The notes under the pieces: generated by a model
The model's database searches: none
What the model saw: only the letters and a program-made list of their open reading frames with translations
What the model was told of the DNA's origin: nothing
Part shown: positions 7,374-15,372 of the stretch, in pieces
Position numbering within the stretch: position 1 is the first letter of the stretch
Layout: each line of letters begins with the position of its first letter
NCBI GenBank assembly: GCA_016218685.1
Contig: JACRDD010000031.1
Span: forward strand, 1-49,885
Direction of reading: 5' to 3'
Length of the DNA: 49,885 nucleotides
Origin: Desulfobacterales bacterium
GTDB taxonomy: Bacteria > Desulfobacterota > Desulfobacteria > Desulfobacterales > Desulfosarcinaceae
Program-made: the position numbers and the translations under genes

Positions 7374-8066
7374 ATGCGCATCCATTATCTACAACATGTT
7401 CCCTTCGAAGGCCTTGGCCATATCGAGACCTGGGCCCGGCAACAGGGTCACGGGCTAACGGCCACGGCCCTGTTCAGCGGCGAACCGTTGCCCGCGCCCG
7501 AGGCCCTCGAGCTGCTGGTGATCATGGGCGGCCCCATGGGGGTTTACGATAGCGCAGAGTATCCGTGGCTGGTGCGCGAGAAGCGGTTTATCGAACAGGC
7601 CCTGGCCGCGAAGAAAAAAGTGCTCGGCATCTGCCTGGGGGCGCAGCTCATGGCCGACGTGTTGGGTGCCAGGGTTTATAAAAACCGCCACAAGGAGATC
7701 GGCTGGTTTCCGGTGACCCGCACCCAGGGCGCGCAAAGCCCGCCCTGGACCGGCCTTTTGCCGGAGCATTTCTTTGCGTTTCACTGGCACGGCGACACCT
7801 TCGACCTGCCGGCCGGTGCCGTGCACCTGGCCCAGAGCGTGGCCTGCCGCCACCAGGCCTTTTTCTATCCACCGGCGGCCCTGGGGTTGCAGTTTCACCT
7901 GGAGTCCACTCAGCAGAGCATCGAGCAGCTCATTTTCCATTGCGGTCATGAGTTGGTGCCGGAGCCCTGCATCCAGAGCGAAGCGGACATTCGGGGCCAA
8001 TATGAGCGGATCGCGCCATCCAATGAACGCATGGAAAGCATATTGAATTTTCTGGTGGATAGCTAA
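7374..8066 (+). CDS. class I glutamine amidotransferase (GMP-synthase-like domain protein)
   Basis: The 230-residue protein shows the class I amidotransferase fold: the oxyanion-strand motif VIMGGPMGVYD, the nucleophile elbow GICLGAQLMAD with the catalytic cysteine, and the catalytic histidine region LQFHLESTQQS. No synthetase domain is attached, so it belongs to the stand-alone YfeJ/GuaA-like type of unclear substrate. ATG 7374 starts the conserved fold and has GAGG six bases upstream; the frame stays open upstream to 7230 without family resemblance. It is divergent from the polyferredoxin gene and shares the palindrome at 7258 in its promoter region. Confidence 0.85.
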   Translation: MRIHYLQHVPFEGLGHIETWARQQGHGLTATALFSGEPLPAPEALELLVIMGGPMGVYDSAEYPWLVREKRFIEQALAAKKKVLGICLGAQLMADVLGARVYKNRHKEIGWFPVTRTQGAQSPPWTGLLPEHFFAFHWHGDTFDLPAGAVHLAQSVACRHQAFFYPPAALGLQFHLESTQQSIEQLIFHCGHELVPEPCIQSEADIRGQYERIAPSNERMESILNFLVDS

Positions 8067-8073
8067 AGGCAGG

Positions 8074-9066
8074 TCATAGTCGTGGCATGGCGGTTTTGAT
8101 CTCTGCTTTTTGCCGCAGCCCGGCCAGATATTGCTTCACGCCATTGCCGATTTCCTGGTCCAGCAAGTGCCGTTCGATCGCTTCTCGGGCTTCATCGAAG
8201 GCAATGACCCGTACCGGCTGGCGATCGGTCACTTTGATGATGTGATACCCCATCGAACTTTTCACGATCGGGCTCACCTCGTTGAGCTTTAAGGCAAAGG
8301 CCGCCTTTTCGAATGCGGGATCCAGGGTGCCGCCGGTTAAAAAGCCAAGATCCCCGCCGCGCTCGCTGCTGGCGCAGTCGGAGAATTCGCGGGCCAGGAC
8401 TTCAAATGGTTCTCCTTGTCGCAACCGCTGCTCAAGGGATTGGATGGTGGATAGGGCCTTCTGCTTTTCGGCATCGGAGGCGTTCTCATCCAGGAAGATA
8501 CCGATATGGCTGGCTCTGATTTTTTCCGGTTCTTTAAATCTGTCGATGTTGATCTGATAGTAGGTTCGGCAAGCGGTGTCCGAAACGGCTATCCCGCCGG
8601 CAATCTCCTGTTCGATGAGGGCATTGATCGTCAAATCTTTTCTGACCAACGTAAGAAATACCGGGAGCGACAGCTTCCGGTTGTTCAGCATGTTATTAAA
8701 AATGGCCTCGTTGCCATATTGCTTTTTCATCTCCTCCATTTCCGCGGAAACGGCCTCGTCGGTCACGGAGATGCCCATCTTGGCCGCCTGCTGCCATAGC
8801 AGCTCTCTTTCGATAAGGCGCTCCAGTACCGCTTGCTCTAATTGCGCGAGCTCGGATTTGTCGTGAAAGATGTTTTGCATGGCATAGGCGTCCCGGGTCT
8901 TTTTGATCTCTTTTTGCAGCTCATTTAGGCTGATCGGCGTGCCGTTAACCCAGGCGACCGATTCTGTAATGTCGGGGCCATTCAATTGCCCCCCTGCGGC
9001 GAACAGACCGATGCCGGCGAAGGCAACGATCACCAGAGACAAAACCATTCGCTTTTTTATGGACAT
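8074..9066 (-). CDS. secreted PpiC/SurA-type peptidyl-prolyl isomerase
   Basis: The 330-residue protein starts with a signal peptide (MSIKKRMVLSLVIVAFAGIG) and a SurA-like helical N-terminal domain. A parvulin rotamase domain follows at about residues 180-290, with SERGGDLGFLTGGTLDPAFE and the end motif GYHIIKVTDR. It probably assists folding of exported or outer-membrane proteins in the periplasm. ATG 9066 is chosen because it opens the signal peptide and has GGAG upstream; the longer frame to 9207 adds an unrelated leader. It stands alone between convergent amidotransferase and an upstream hairpin. Confidence 0.9.
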   Translation of the reverse strand: MSIKKRMVLSLVIVAFAGIGLFAAGGQLNGPDITESVAWVNGTPISLNELQKEIKKTRDAYAMQNIFHDKSELAQLEQAVLERLIERELLWQQAAKMGISVTDEAVSAEMEEMKKQYGNEAIFNNMLNNRKLSLPVFLTLVRKDLTINALIEQEIAGGIAVSDTACRTYYQINIDRFKEPEKIRASHIGIFLDENASDAEKQKALSTIQSLEQRLRQGEPFEVLAREFSDCASSERGGDLGFLTGGTLDPAFEKAAFALKLNEVSPIVKSSMGYHIIKVTDRQPVRVIAFDEAREAIERHLLDQEIGNGVKQYLAGLRQKAEIKTAMPRL

Positions 9067-9109
9067 ACGCGTTGCTCCATAGCGGTGCGCCCGAAAATAG
9101 ATGACTACC

Positions 9110-9147
9110 AAAGCGGGGGGAAGGGCGTGAGCGCTTCCCCCCGCTTT
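9110..9147. terminator. 14-bp perfect hairpin between hydrolase and PpiC genes
   Basis: Arms 9110-9123 and 9134-9147 pair perfectly (AAAGCGGGGGGAAG with CTTCCCCCCGCTTT) around a 10-base loop. It follows the hydrolase stop by about 50 bp, so it likely ends that minus-strand transcript. The T-run (TTTGTTTA) is on the plus-strand side, so it may work in either direction. Confidence 0.7.
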
Positions 9148-9197
9148 GTTTACTATGGGTTCTTCAGAAGATAAGCCCGCTGATCGGCTTATCTGAA

Positions 9198-10016
9198 TTA
9201 GTTGCACCCACCACTGCTGCTGCTACTGCTGCTACTGCTACTGCCGCCGCTACCCGCATTGAACTTGTAGTCGGTCATGCCGCGGCCGGCGCCTTGCGAA
9301 AAGACGCTGTAAGCGGACTGGTTGGCGTTCAGATAGAACTGCGACCAGGCCACGATAAAGTCCACTTCGCTGCCCTTGCTGCCGCTGGTCATCCAGTAGG
9401 TGTGGGACTTTCCACTCAAACTGGCATACAGTCGGGGCGTGGTCGAGGGCAGATTGTTGTAGGCCCCTTCGCCCATGCGGGCCGGCGCCGTTGTATCACT
9501 GGTGCCGGTCAGGATCATGGTGGCCGCATCATGGTTCCGGCTGGGGGTGTTTGGTGAATAGGGCGCCATCGCTACCACGACATCGACACCATCCGTGGCC
9601 CCCAGGTTGATGACCGCGCCGCCGCCCATGGAAAAGCCCATGATGCCGAGTTTGCCGAGCCGATTCCTGATCGTGCTGTTGTTGCGCAAGATCGTCAGGC
9701 CGCCCCGGTGGGCATTTTCATAACCGCCGATGGAGCTGTTGTTGGTCGCACTGATGGCCAGGGCGATGATCCCGCCATCTTGAAGGGCTTCCGCCAGCCA
9801 ATACATTTGCTCCTTGGTGTTGGTAAAGCCGCCGGAGACGGTGACGGCGCCGGTGACGCCGCTGCCGGAGGGGACGAAAAGGGTCGAAGAGCTGACGCCC
9901 GAAGCGGTGCCACCCGATTGGCCGCCGCTGCTGCTGCCAGAATCACAACCGGAAAAAACAAACAAGAGCACTACCAACGATAATAGCAATGATGCCGCTT
10001 TTTTGGATGTTGTCAT
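9198..10016 (-). CDS. alpha/beta-hydrolase lipoprotein, dienelactone-hydrolase/PETase-like
   Basis: The 272-residue protein has a lipoprotein signal ending FVFSGC at about residue 24, then a Ser/Gly-rich linker. The hydrolase domain has the nucleophile elbow GFSMGGGAV, an acid candidate in TGTSDTTAP and a histidine in GKSHTYW. This arrangement resembles cutinase-like polyester hydrolases and related secreted esterases (PETase has WSMGGG). The substrate cannot be stated. The C-terminus is odd: a run of ten serines from a trinucleotide repeat ending SGGCN. AAGGATTT precedes ATG 10016; the frame continuing to 10106 has no good start. It is monocistronic, with an upstream gap rich in inverted repeats. 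Confidence 0.8.
   Translation of the reverse strand: MTTSKKAASLLLSLVVLLFVFSGCDSGSSSGGQSGGTASGVSSSTLFVPSGSGVTGAVTVSGGFTNTKEQMYWLAEALQDGGIIALAISATNNSSIGGYENAHRGGLTILRNNSTIRNRLGKLGIMGFSMGGGAVINLGATDGVDVVVAMAPYSPNTPSRNHDAATMILTGTSDTTAPARMGEGAYNNLPSTTPRLYASLSGKSHTYWMTSGSKGSEVDFIVAWSQFYLNANQSAYSVFSQGAGRGMTDYKFNAGSGGSSSSSSSSSSGGCN
9203..9252 (-). repeat. AGC/AGT trinucleotide tract coding a poly-serine tail
   Basis: The coding strand has ten consecutive AGC or AGT codons flanked by GGC/GGT glycine codons, just before the stop of the hydrolase gene. Such tracts can gain or lose triplets without shifting the frame. Confidence 0.8.
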
Positions 10017-10334
10017 TTTAAATCCTTTCTTTTCACATCTTCCATTTATAAGGGTGCTGGCACGCTTCCGCCGAAAGACATCTCTGCCAACACGGGCAAC
10101 AACCAACGCCTATTGCGGAGGGCATCACCTCCTTTCCTTTATGATCACGAGAGGCTGTGTATATCTGCAACCCAACGATCTTCCGGGCGGCGTCAGCGAA
10201 CAAACCCGACACGCGCTTGCAGGGGTGTTTGACCCCTGAATGAAGCCTTTCCGTGCCGCAGGATGAGGGCCAAGTCGATGGGACCGCCCGCCGCGCTTTT
10301 CGACGGAGATCGGGGGTTGCTCCGGAATTTTTCC

Positions 10335-10360
10335 ATTTTGTCGCAATTATGAGACAAAAT
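10335..10360. promoter_or_regulatory. perfect 8-bp inverted repeat, candidate operator
   Basis: ATTTTGTC and GACAAAAT flank a 10-base spacer. The centre-to-centre distance of the arms (18 bases) is longer than one helical turn, and the AT-rich context suggests a dimeric regulator site upstream of the hydrolase gene. No regulator is assigned. Confidence 0.45.
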
Positions 10361-10403
10361 GCCGAAATTCTTTTCCAGATACACCGTAACCCTCTTATTA
10401 TGC

Positions 10404-10422
10404 AATTAGGAGAAGCCTAATT
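10404..10422. promoter_or_regulatory. AATTAGG-N5-CCTAATT inverted repeat, candidate operator
   Basis: Perfect 7-bp arms with a 5-base spacer (AGAAG), 44 bp from the previous repeat and followed within 12 bp by a third weaker repeat ACACC-N6-GGTGT (10434-10449). Its minus-strand end touches a CATAAT -10 candidate. Confidence 0.45.
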
Positions 10423-10511
10423 TTAAGATGCCAACACCCTAATTGGTGTCCATCCAGGGATGAGATCTTTTCGTCAAGTTCAAGGCGGAAAGTGTGTGAC
10501 GGGAGCGGGGA

Positions 10512-11177
<666 letters not shown>

Positions 11178-11185
11178 CGATACTT

Positions 11186-11377
11186 CTACTCATCTTCCCA
11201 GACGATCACATCCACCGGGCAATATTTGATGGCCTCGTTTACGCACGCCGCGGGGTAGACCTCCAGATCCGCCACGCCAATATACCCGGCATCGTTCAAG
11301 CTGAACACTTCCGGGCAGACCGCCACGCACCCCATGCACAGGGTGCAGGTGGCGATATCCACCGCGGGTCGTTTCAT
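11186..11377 (-). CDS. monocluster ferredoxin [4Fe-4S]
   Basis: The 63-residue protein has CTLCMGCVAVCP, giving three cluster cysteines plus one before proline, and a distal KYCPVDVIVWEDE cysteine. That is the pattern of small one-cluster ferredoxins such as Desulfovibrio ferredoxin I (C-x2-C-x2-C plus a distal C-P). Its ATG overlaps the stop of the flavodiiron gene by four bases (ATGA), so the two are translationally coupled. It likely supplies or receives electrons for its neighbours, inferred from position. Confidence 0.92.
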   Translation of the reverse strand: MKRPAVDIATCTLCMGCVAVCPEVFSLNDAGYIGVADLEVYPAACVNEAIKYCPVDVIVWEDE

Positions 11378-12567
11378 GCCGGCACCTGGGCCGCGATCCG
11401 TTGTCCGATGGCCCGGCCGAACTCGTAACTCTCCTCCAGGCTCTTGCCGTCGGGCACGAACTGCCGCCGGATGGGGGCCACCATCTCGAACTGCAAGGAC
11501 TCCAGCTCCTGGCTGATCAGCTTGGGCGCTTCACCGCTCCAGCCATGGGAGCCGAAAGCCGCGCCGATCTTGCCCACCGGCTTGAGCCCCTTCATGTAAG
11601 TCAGAAAATCACTCACCGTGGGAAAGAGCCCGTTGTTGAGGGTCGGCGAACCCACGATCACGGCCTTGGCATCCAACACCTCGGTCATCACGTCGCTGCG
11701 GTGCCACTTGCGCAGGTACATGGGCCGCACCTGGATGCCCTCGGCGCTCAGGCCGGCCGCGATGGCCTCGGCCATGCGCTCGGTGCTGTGCCACATGGTG
11801 TCGTAGACCAGCACGGCCTTGCGTTTGGGCGTCTGGCGGCTCCACTGGTCATAGGCCGCGATGATCTTGCCCGGGTCCTTGCGCCAGATGACGCCGTGGT
11901 CCGGGCAGATGGTCTTGATCGCAAGGCCCATCTGGGTCACCTTGTCGATCAGCTTGAGAATCAGGGGCGCGTAGAGCAGCAAAATGTTGGCGAAGTACTT
12001 TTTGGCATGCGGCATGATGACGTGGCCGATGACGTCGTCGAACTTTTCGAAACCGGCGTAGTGCTGCCCGAAGCCGTCGCTGGAAAAAAGCATCTGCTCT
12101 TCGATGAGGTAAGTGAACATGCTGTCGGGCCAGTGCACCATGCGCGTTTCCATGAAAGTCAGAGTGCGTTTTCCCAAGGAGAGCTTTTCGCCCTCCTGCA
12201 CGGCATGGTAGTTGTAGCGCTGGGGAAGGTGCAGGGCCAGGTTCTTGGCCCCCAGCTTGGAGCAGTAGATCGGCTTGTCTTCGCCGATGCGGTGCATCAC
12301 CCGCGCCAGGGACCCGGAGTGGTCCATCTCGGTGTGGTTGCTGATCATGTAGTCGATCTTGCGCGGATCGATGACTCGCTCGATGTTGGCGATCAATTGA
12401 TCGGCGAACTCTTTCTTCACCGTGTCGATGAGGGCGATCTTTTCATCTACGATCAGAAAAGCGTTATAGCTGGTCCCCAGGGGGGTCGAGTAGCCGTGAA
12501 AATCTTCGATGTTCCAGTCGTTGACGCCGACATCGTAGACGCCTTTGGCGATTTCAATGGGTTTCAT
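11374..12567 (-). CDS. roo: flavodiiron protein (A-type flavoprotein, rubredoxin:oxygen oxidoreductase)
   Basis: This cytoplasmic enzyme reduces O2 to water and/or NO to N2O with electrons from rubredoxin. The 397-residue protein has a metallo-beta-lactamase-like domain (about 1-250) with diiron ligands in NHTEMDHSGSL, a D in SSDGFGQHY and H in CPDHGVIW. A C-terminal flavodoxin domain (about 252-397) contains VYDTMWHSTERMA and GSPTLNNGLFPTV, binding FMN. AAAGGAACC precedes ATG 12567. The rubredoxin gene lies immediately upstream and the ferredoxin gene overlaps downstream, a classic arrangement in sulfate reducers. Confidence 0.96.
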   Translation of the reverse strand: MKPIEIAKGVYDVGVNDWNIEDFHGYSTPLGTSYNAFLIVDEKIALIDTVKKEFADQLIANIERVIDPRKIDYMISNHTEMDHSGSLARVMHRIGEDKPIYCSKLGAKNLALHLPQRYNYHAVQEGEKLSLGKRTLTFMETRMVHWPDSMFTYLIEEQMLFSSDGFGQHYAGFEKFDDVIGHVIMPHAKKYFANILLLYAPLILKLIDKVTQMGLAIKTICPDHGVIWRKDPGKIIAAYDQWSRQTPKRKAVLVYDTMWHSTERMAEAIAAGLSAEGIQVRPMYLRKWHRSDVMTEVLDAKAVIVGSPTLNNGLFPTVSDFLTYMKGLKPVGKIGAAFGSHGWSGEAPKLISQELESLQFEMVAPIRRQFVPDGKSLEESYEFGRAIGQRIAAQVPA

Positions 12568-12620
12568 GTTGCGGTTCCTTTGCTAATGGGCTCAAATCGG
12601 GCCGCCAGCCAGAAATGGCA

Positions 12621-12651
12621 ATGCCCTTTTCGCCACGTGCAAAAAGGGCAT
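12621..12651. other. 10-bp hairpin between rubredoxin and flavodiiron genes
   Basis: ATGCCCTTTT (12621-12630) pairs with AAAAGGGCAT (12642-12651). It lies after the rubredoxin stop and before the flavodiiron start on the minus strand. Without a clear T-tract beyond it, partial termination or mRNA stabilisation is as likely as full termination. Confidence 0.5.
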
Positions 12652-12671
12652 CCGGGAAAAGCCGATCGGCG

Positions 12672-12833
12672 TTACTCTTCTTTTTCGAAATCGGATTTGG
12701 ACGCTCCGCAGACCGGGCACTCCCAGTCCTCGGGCAGGTCTTTGAACTTGGTGCCGGCCTTCACGCCGTTGTCCGGGTCACCCTGCTCGGGATCATACAC
12801 ATAGCCGCAAATCGTGCAAACATAACGTTCCAT
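12672..12833 (-). CDS. rub: rubredoxin
   Basis: A 53-residue protein reads [20 protein letters not shown] from ATG 12833, with the two iron-binding pairs CTIC-G and CPVC-G, the aromatic core residues and the typical NGVKAGTKF and DLPEDWECP segments. It carries one Fe(Cys)4 centre and passes electrons to the flavodiiron protein encoded next, and perhaps to rubrerythrin and desulfoferrodoxin upstream. It is shorter than usual gene-size cut-offs and easy to miss. GGAGG stands in the leader (minus strand near 12843). Confidence 0.96.
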   Translation of the reverse strand: MERYVCTICGYVYDPEQGDPDNGVKAGTKFKDLPEDWECPVCGASKSDFEKEE

Positions 12834-12923
12834 TCGGGTCTTCCTCCTTCTATGGGGTTGATGTCATCTATTCAAGCCGAGGCCATCGGGCCGAGCGGTG
12901 TTCGTTGGCGCGTACCCCGATAG

Positions 12924-13895
12924 CTATGACGCCGTTTCGATAAAGGCTTTCACCTTGTTTTCGATTTGATCGCGAATGGCGCGCATCGTCTCTATGGATT
13001 GTCCGGCCGGGTCGGGCAGGTCCCAATCCTCGCGCCGCGCGCCGGGCACCAGGGGGCACTGCTCGCCGCAGCCCATGGTGACGATGACCCGCGGCCGATG
13101 ACGTTCGATGGCCGTCTCCAGGCTCTGGGTCGTCAGGAAGCCCATGTCGATGCCGCGCTCTTCCATGACCGCCACCATGTCGGAATTGACCTGGGCCGCT
13201 GGCTGGCTGCCGGCGCTGGCCACATCCCAGCGCTCCCCGCCGTACAGGCGGGCGAACGCCGCCGCCATCTGGCTGCGGCAGGCGTTTTCCCGGCAGGCAA
13301 AGAGCACTTTGGATCGACCGGCCAGACCTTGCATCAGGCTTTGGGCCGCCTGCTCCACCTCGGCCTGGGCCGTGGGGTGGGAGGCCATCTCGCCGCGTTT
13401 TTCGATATGCCGATACGCCAGCGTACCGGCAAATTGGGCCGTGATGCCGTCGAAGAAGTATTTGGCCGTCAGGTTCAGGCCGTCGAACAACTGCTTGCCC
13501 GCCGTGGCGCCCACCGCCAGCATGAAGCCGCGACGGGTTTTGTGGCCCGGATCGTTGAGCTTTAGGGTGTAACGGCGGGCCCACAGGGTCTGGCAGCGGT
13601 CGATTAAAGCCTTGAGCTGGGCCGTGACGCCGTAAAAGAAGACCGGCGAGGCGGCCACCACGATGTCGGCCCGGCGCAGCAGGCCGTAGATCTCGCGGCT
13701 CATGTCGTCGTCGATGGGGCAAAACCCTTTTTTTTCGCAGACGACCAGTTCCTTGCACGGTTCGATGGCGCGCCGGCAGACATCGATGGTCATGGTTTGG
13801 GCTCCCTGGCGTTCCAGGGCCTGCATGAACATGGTCAGCAGGACGTCGCTGTTGCCTTTCTTGCGCGGGCTGCCTTGCAGACCTAGTGCAAGCAT
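12924..13895 (-). CDS. fusion: iron-sulfur-flavoprotein-type FMN reductase + LMW-phosphatase-type ArsC
   Basis: The N-terminal part (about 1-190) is a flavodoxin-like NADPH-dependent FMN reductase of the ISF type: LGLQGSPRKKGNSD phosphate loop, PCKELVVCEKKGFCPIDDDM cysteine segment (one cluster cysteine of true ISF is missing), and VVAASPVFFYGVTAQLK. The C-terminal part (about 194-323) is thioredoxin-coupled arsenate reductase/LMW phosphatase: P-loop CRENACR, relay cysteines in MGCGEQCPLVPG and DPAGQS. AAGGAG precedes ATG 13895, inside the end of the cytochrome gene. The flavin domain might reduce the ArsC disulfide, which is inference. It lies in the oxygen-defence array, not near other ars genes. 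Confidence 0.88.
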   Translation of the reverse strand: MLALGLQGSPRKKGNSDVLLTMFMQALERQGAQTMTIDVCRRAIEPCKELVVCEKKGFCPIDDDMSREIYGLLRRADIVVAASPVFFYGVTAQLKALIDRCQTLWARRYTLKLNDPGHKTRRGFMLAVGATAGKQLFDGLNLTAKYFFDGITAQFAGTLAYRHIEKRGEMASHPTAQAEVEQAAQSLMQGLAGRSKVLFACRENACRSQMAAAFARLYGGERWDVASAGSQPAAQVNSDMVAVMEERGIDMGFLTTQSLETAIERHRPRVIVTMGCGEQCPLVPGARREDWDLPDPAGQSIETMRAIRDQIENKVKAFIETAS

Positions 13896-13899
13896 CGAC

Positions 13900-14250
13900 T
13901 CACTCCTTTATATGACATTTGGCGCAACCGATGGGGCCACTGGGCTGTCCGGCCTGTTTGCGGTCGCGGTGGCACTGGATGCACATGGTGTTCATCACCT
14001 GCTTGGGCGCCAGCTTGCCTTCGGCTTTGGACTTGACGATGCTGCCCGGCTCCTGGGCGAAAAAGGCATGGCAGGCCAGGCAGTCATCGCCCAAGGCTTT
14101 CTGGTGGCGGTGGTGGGGAAACGGTACCGCCCCCTGGGTGCCGCCGGCCAGCTTGATCTGCTCGGCCCCTTTGCCGGTCTGGGCCGCGGCCCCCCATGCC
14201 AACAGCAGCGCTACGGATGGAACCACAACTACCGCTACGAAACGGTGCAT
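13900..14250 (-). CDS. triheme class III-type cytochrome c (c7/c3-like)
   Basis: The 116-residue periplasmic protein has a signal peptide (about 1-23, ending WGAAAQ) and three CXXCH motifs: CLACH, CIQCH and CAKCH. Extra histidines in PFPHHRHQKAL serve as distal ligands as in cytochrome c3/c7. It is shorter than tetraheme c3. GGGAGAG precedes ATG 14250. It lies 60 bp after cydB in the same direction and could connect periplasmic electron donors with the membrane, but no partner can be named. Confidence 0.88.
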   Translation of the reverse strand: MHRFVAVVVVPSVALLLAWGAAAQTGKGAEQIKLAGGTQGAVPFPHHRHQKALGDDCLACHAFFAQEPGSIVKSKAEGKLAPKQVMNTMCIQCHRDRKQAGQPSGPIGCAKCHIKE

Positions 14251-14309
14251 CCTGTCTCTCCCTCGACCTTCCCCTGTCTAGCATCTTTCCCGCGGGCGAT
14301 CAACCATCC

Positions 14310-15335
14310 TCAATAAACCATATCTTCACCGGTCATCTTGGTGCGGAACAGGTGATAGGCCCAGATCTGATAGGCCAGCACCACCGGGATGAAGAGCAGC
14401 ACCACCACCAGCATGATCTTGAGGGTCAGTTGGCTGGAGGCGGCGTTGAAGGCCGTGAGGCTGTAGGTATCGGCGATCGTGGATGGCAGCATTCTGGGGA
14501 ACAACCCCACGATGCCGAAAAAGGTGGCGGCCACGATGGCCAGGGCCGAGGCGAACCAGGCCTTGAAAAATTGTTGCCGGGCCAGGAAGACCCGGATGCC
14601 CAGCAGGCCGGCCACGGCCAGCAGGATCACCACGAACCGGAAGGGCCGGGCCAGGTAGTTGGCGTAAAGATTTGTGGCCACGGCGCTGTATGCCAGGAAA
14701 GCCACCGCGGCCAGGAGCAACGGCAACCAGATCCAGGCCGCGGTGCGCACGGCCCGCTGCTGAAGGTCACCTTCGGTGCGGATGGCCAGCCATAGCGCCC
14801 CGTGCACCAGGAAGAAGAGCAGGAACAGAATGCCGCCCAGCAGTCCGTAGGGGTTGAGCAGGGTCAGCAGGTTGCCCCGGAACAAGTACTCCTGATTGAC
14901 CTTGTCCAGCGGCAGACCCTGGAAGATGTTGGCGAAGGCCACGCCGAAGAGCAGGGCCGGCAGGAAGCTGCCGACGAAGATGCAGGTGTCCCACACCCGG
15001 CGCCAGGCCGGCGAATCCACCTTGCCGCGGAACTCCATGGAGACCCCTCGCAGGATCAGGGCGAAGAGGATCAGCATCAGGGGTGTGTAGAGCGAAGAGA
15101 ACATCACGGCGTAAACCAGCGGGAAGGCGGCGAAGGTGACGCCGCCGGCGGTGATCAGCCACACCTCGTTTCCGTCCCACAGGGGGCCCATGGCATTGAT
15201 CATGCTCCGCTTGTCGCCATCGCTGCGCCCCAGAAACGGGTACAGGGTGCCGATGCCGAAGTCAAAACCGTCGGTGATGAAGAAAATGGCCCACAACAGG
15301 CCCCAGACGTAAAACCAGGTAGCTACTAAAAGCAT
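14310..15335 (-). CDS. cydB: cytochrome bd quinol oxidase subunit II (CydB)
   Basis: Subunit II of the high-affinity oxidase that reduces O2 to water with quinol, here for oxygen protection. The 341-residue protein has about eight helices. It shows the family start WFYVWGLLWAIFFITDGFDFG, then GPLWDGNEVWLITAGGVTFAAFP and NPYGLLGG. ATG 15335 opens the first helix; ATG 15350 in frame is possible. It follows cydA by 37 bp, and no cydX-like small gene is seen in between. Confidence 0.95.
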   Translation of the reverse strand: MLLVATWFYVWGLLWAIFFITDGFDFGIGTLYPFLGRSDGDKRSMINAMGPLWDGNEVWLITAGGVTFAAFPLVYAVMFSSLYTPLMLILFALILRGVSMEFRGKVDSPAWRRVWDTCIFVGSFLPALLFGVAFANIFQGLPLDKVNQEYLFRGNLLTLLNPYGLLGGILFLLFFLVHGALWLAIRTEGDLQQRAVRTAAWIWLPLLLAAVAFLAYSAVATNLYANYLARPFRFVVILLAVAGLLGIRVFLARQQFFKAWFASALAIVAATFFGIVGLFPRMLPSTIADTYSLTAFNAASSQLTLKIMLVVVLLFIPVVLAYQIWAYHLFRTKMTGEDMVY

Positions 15336-15372
15336 GGTCTCATCCCCCATTTGTTAATCGTGGCCAACGCAG

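Larger units (their letters stand above)
10017..10511. other. intergenic region with a hairpin and three inverted repeats
   Basis: No gene is supported in these 495 bp, although small frames exist. It holds a 7-bp hairpin CAGGGGT/ACCCCTG (10220-10238) and three inverted repeats: ATTTTGTC-N10-GACAAAAT (10335-10360), AATTAGG-N5-CCTAATT (10404-10422) and ACACC-N6-GGTGT (10434-10449). The segment 10320-10450 is clearly AT-richer than its flanks. A CATAAT hexamer (minus strand, about 10395-10400) next to the second repeat may be a -10 for the hydrolase, giving a 5' leader of over 350 bases. Confidence 0.5.

Noticed and set aside
10017..10340. Cyclic-di-GMP or other known riboswitch in the hydrolase leader
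   Set aside because: Only a simple 7-bp hairpin was found; the conserved cores of the classes I know are missing.
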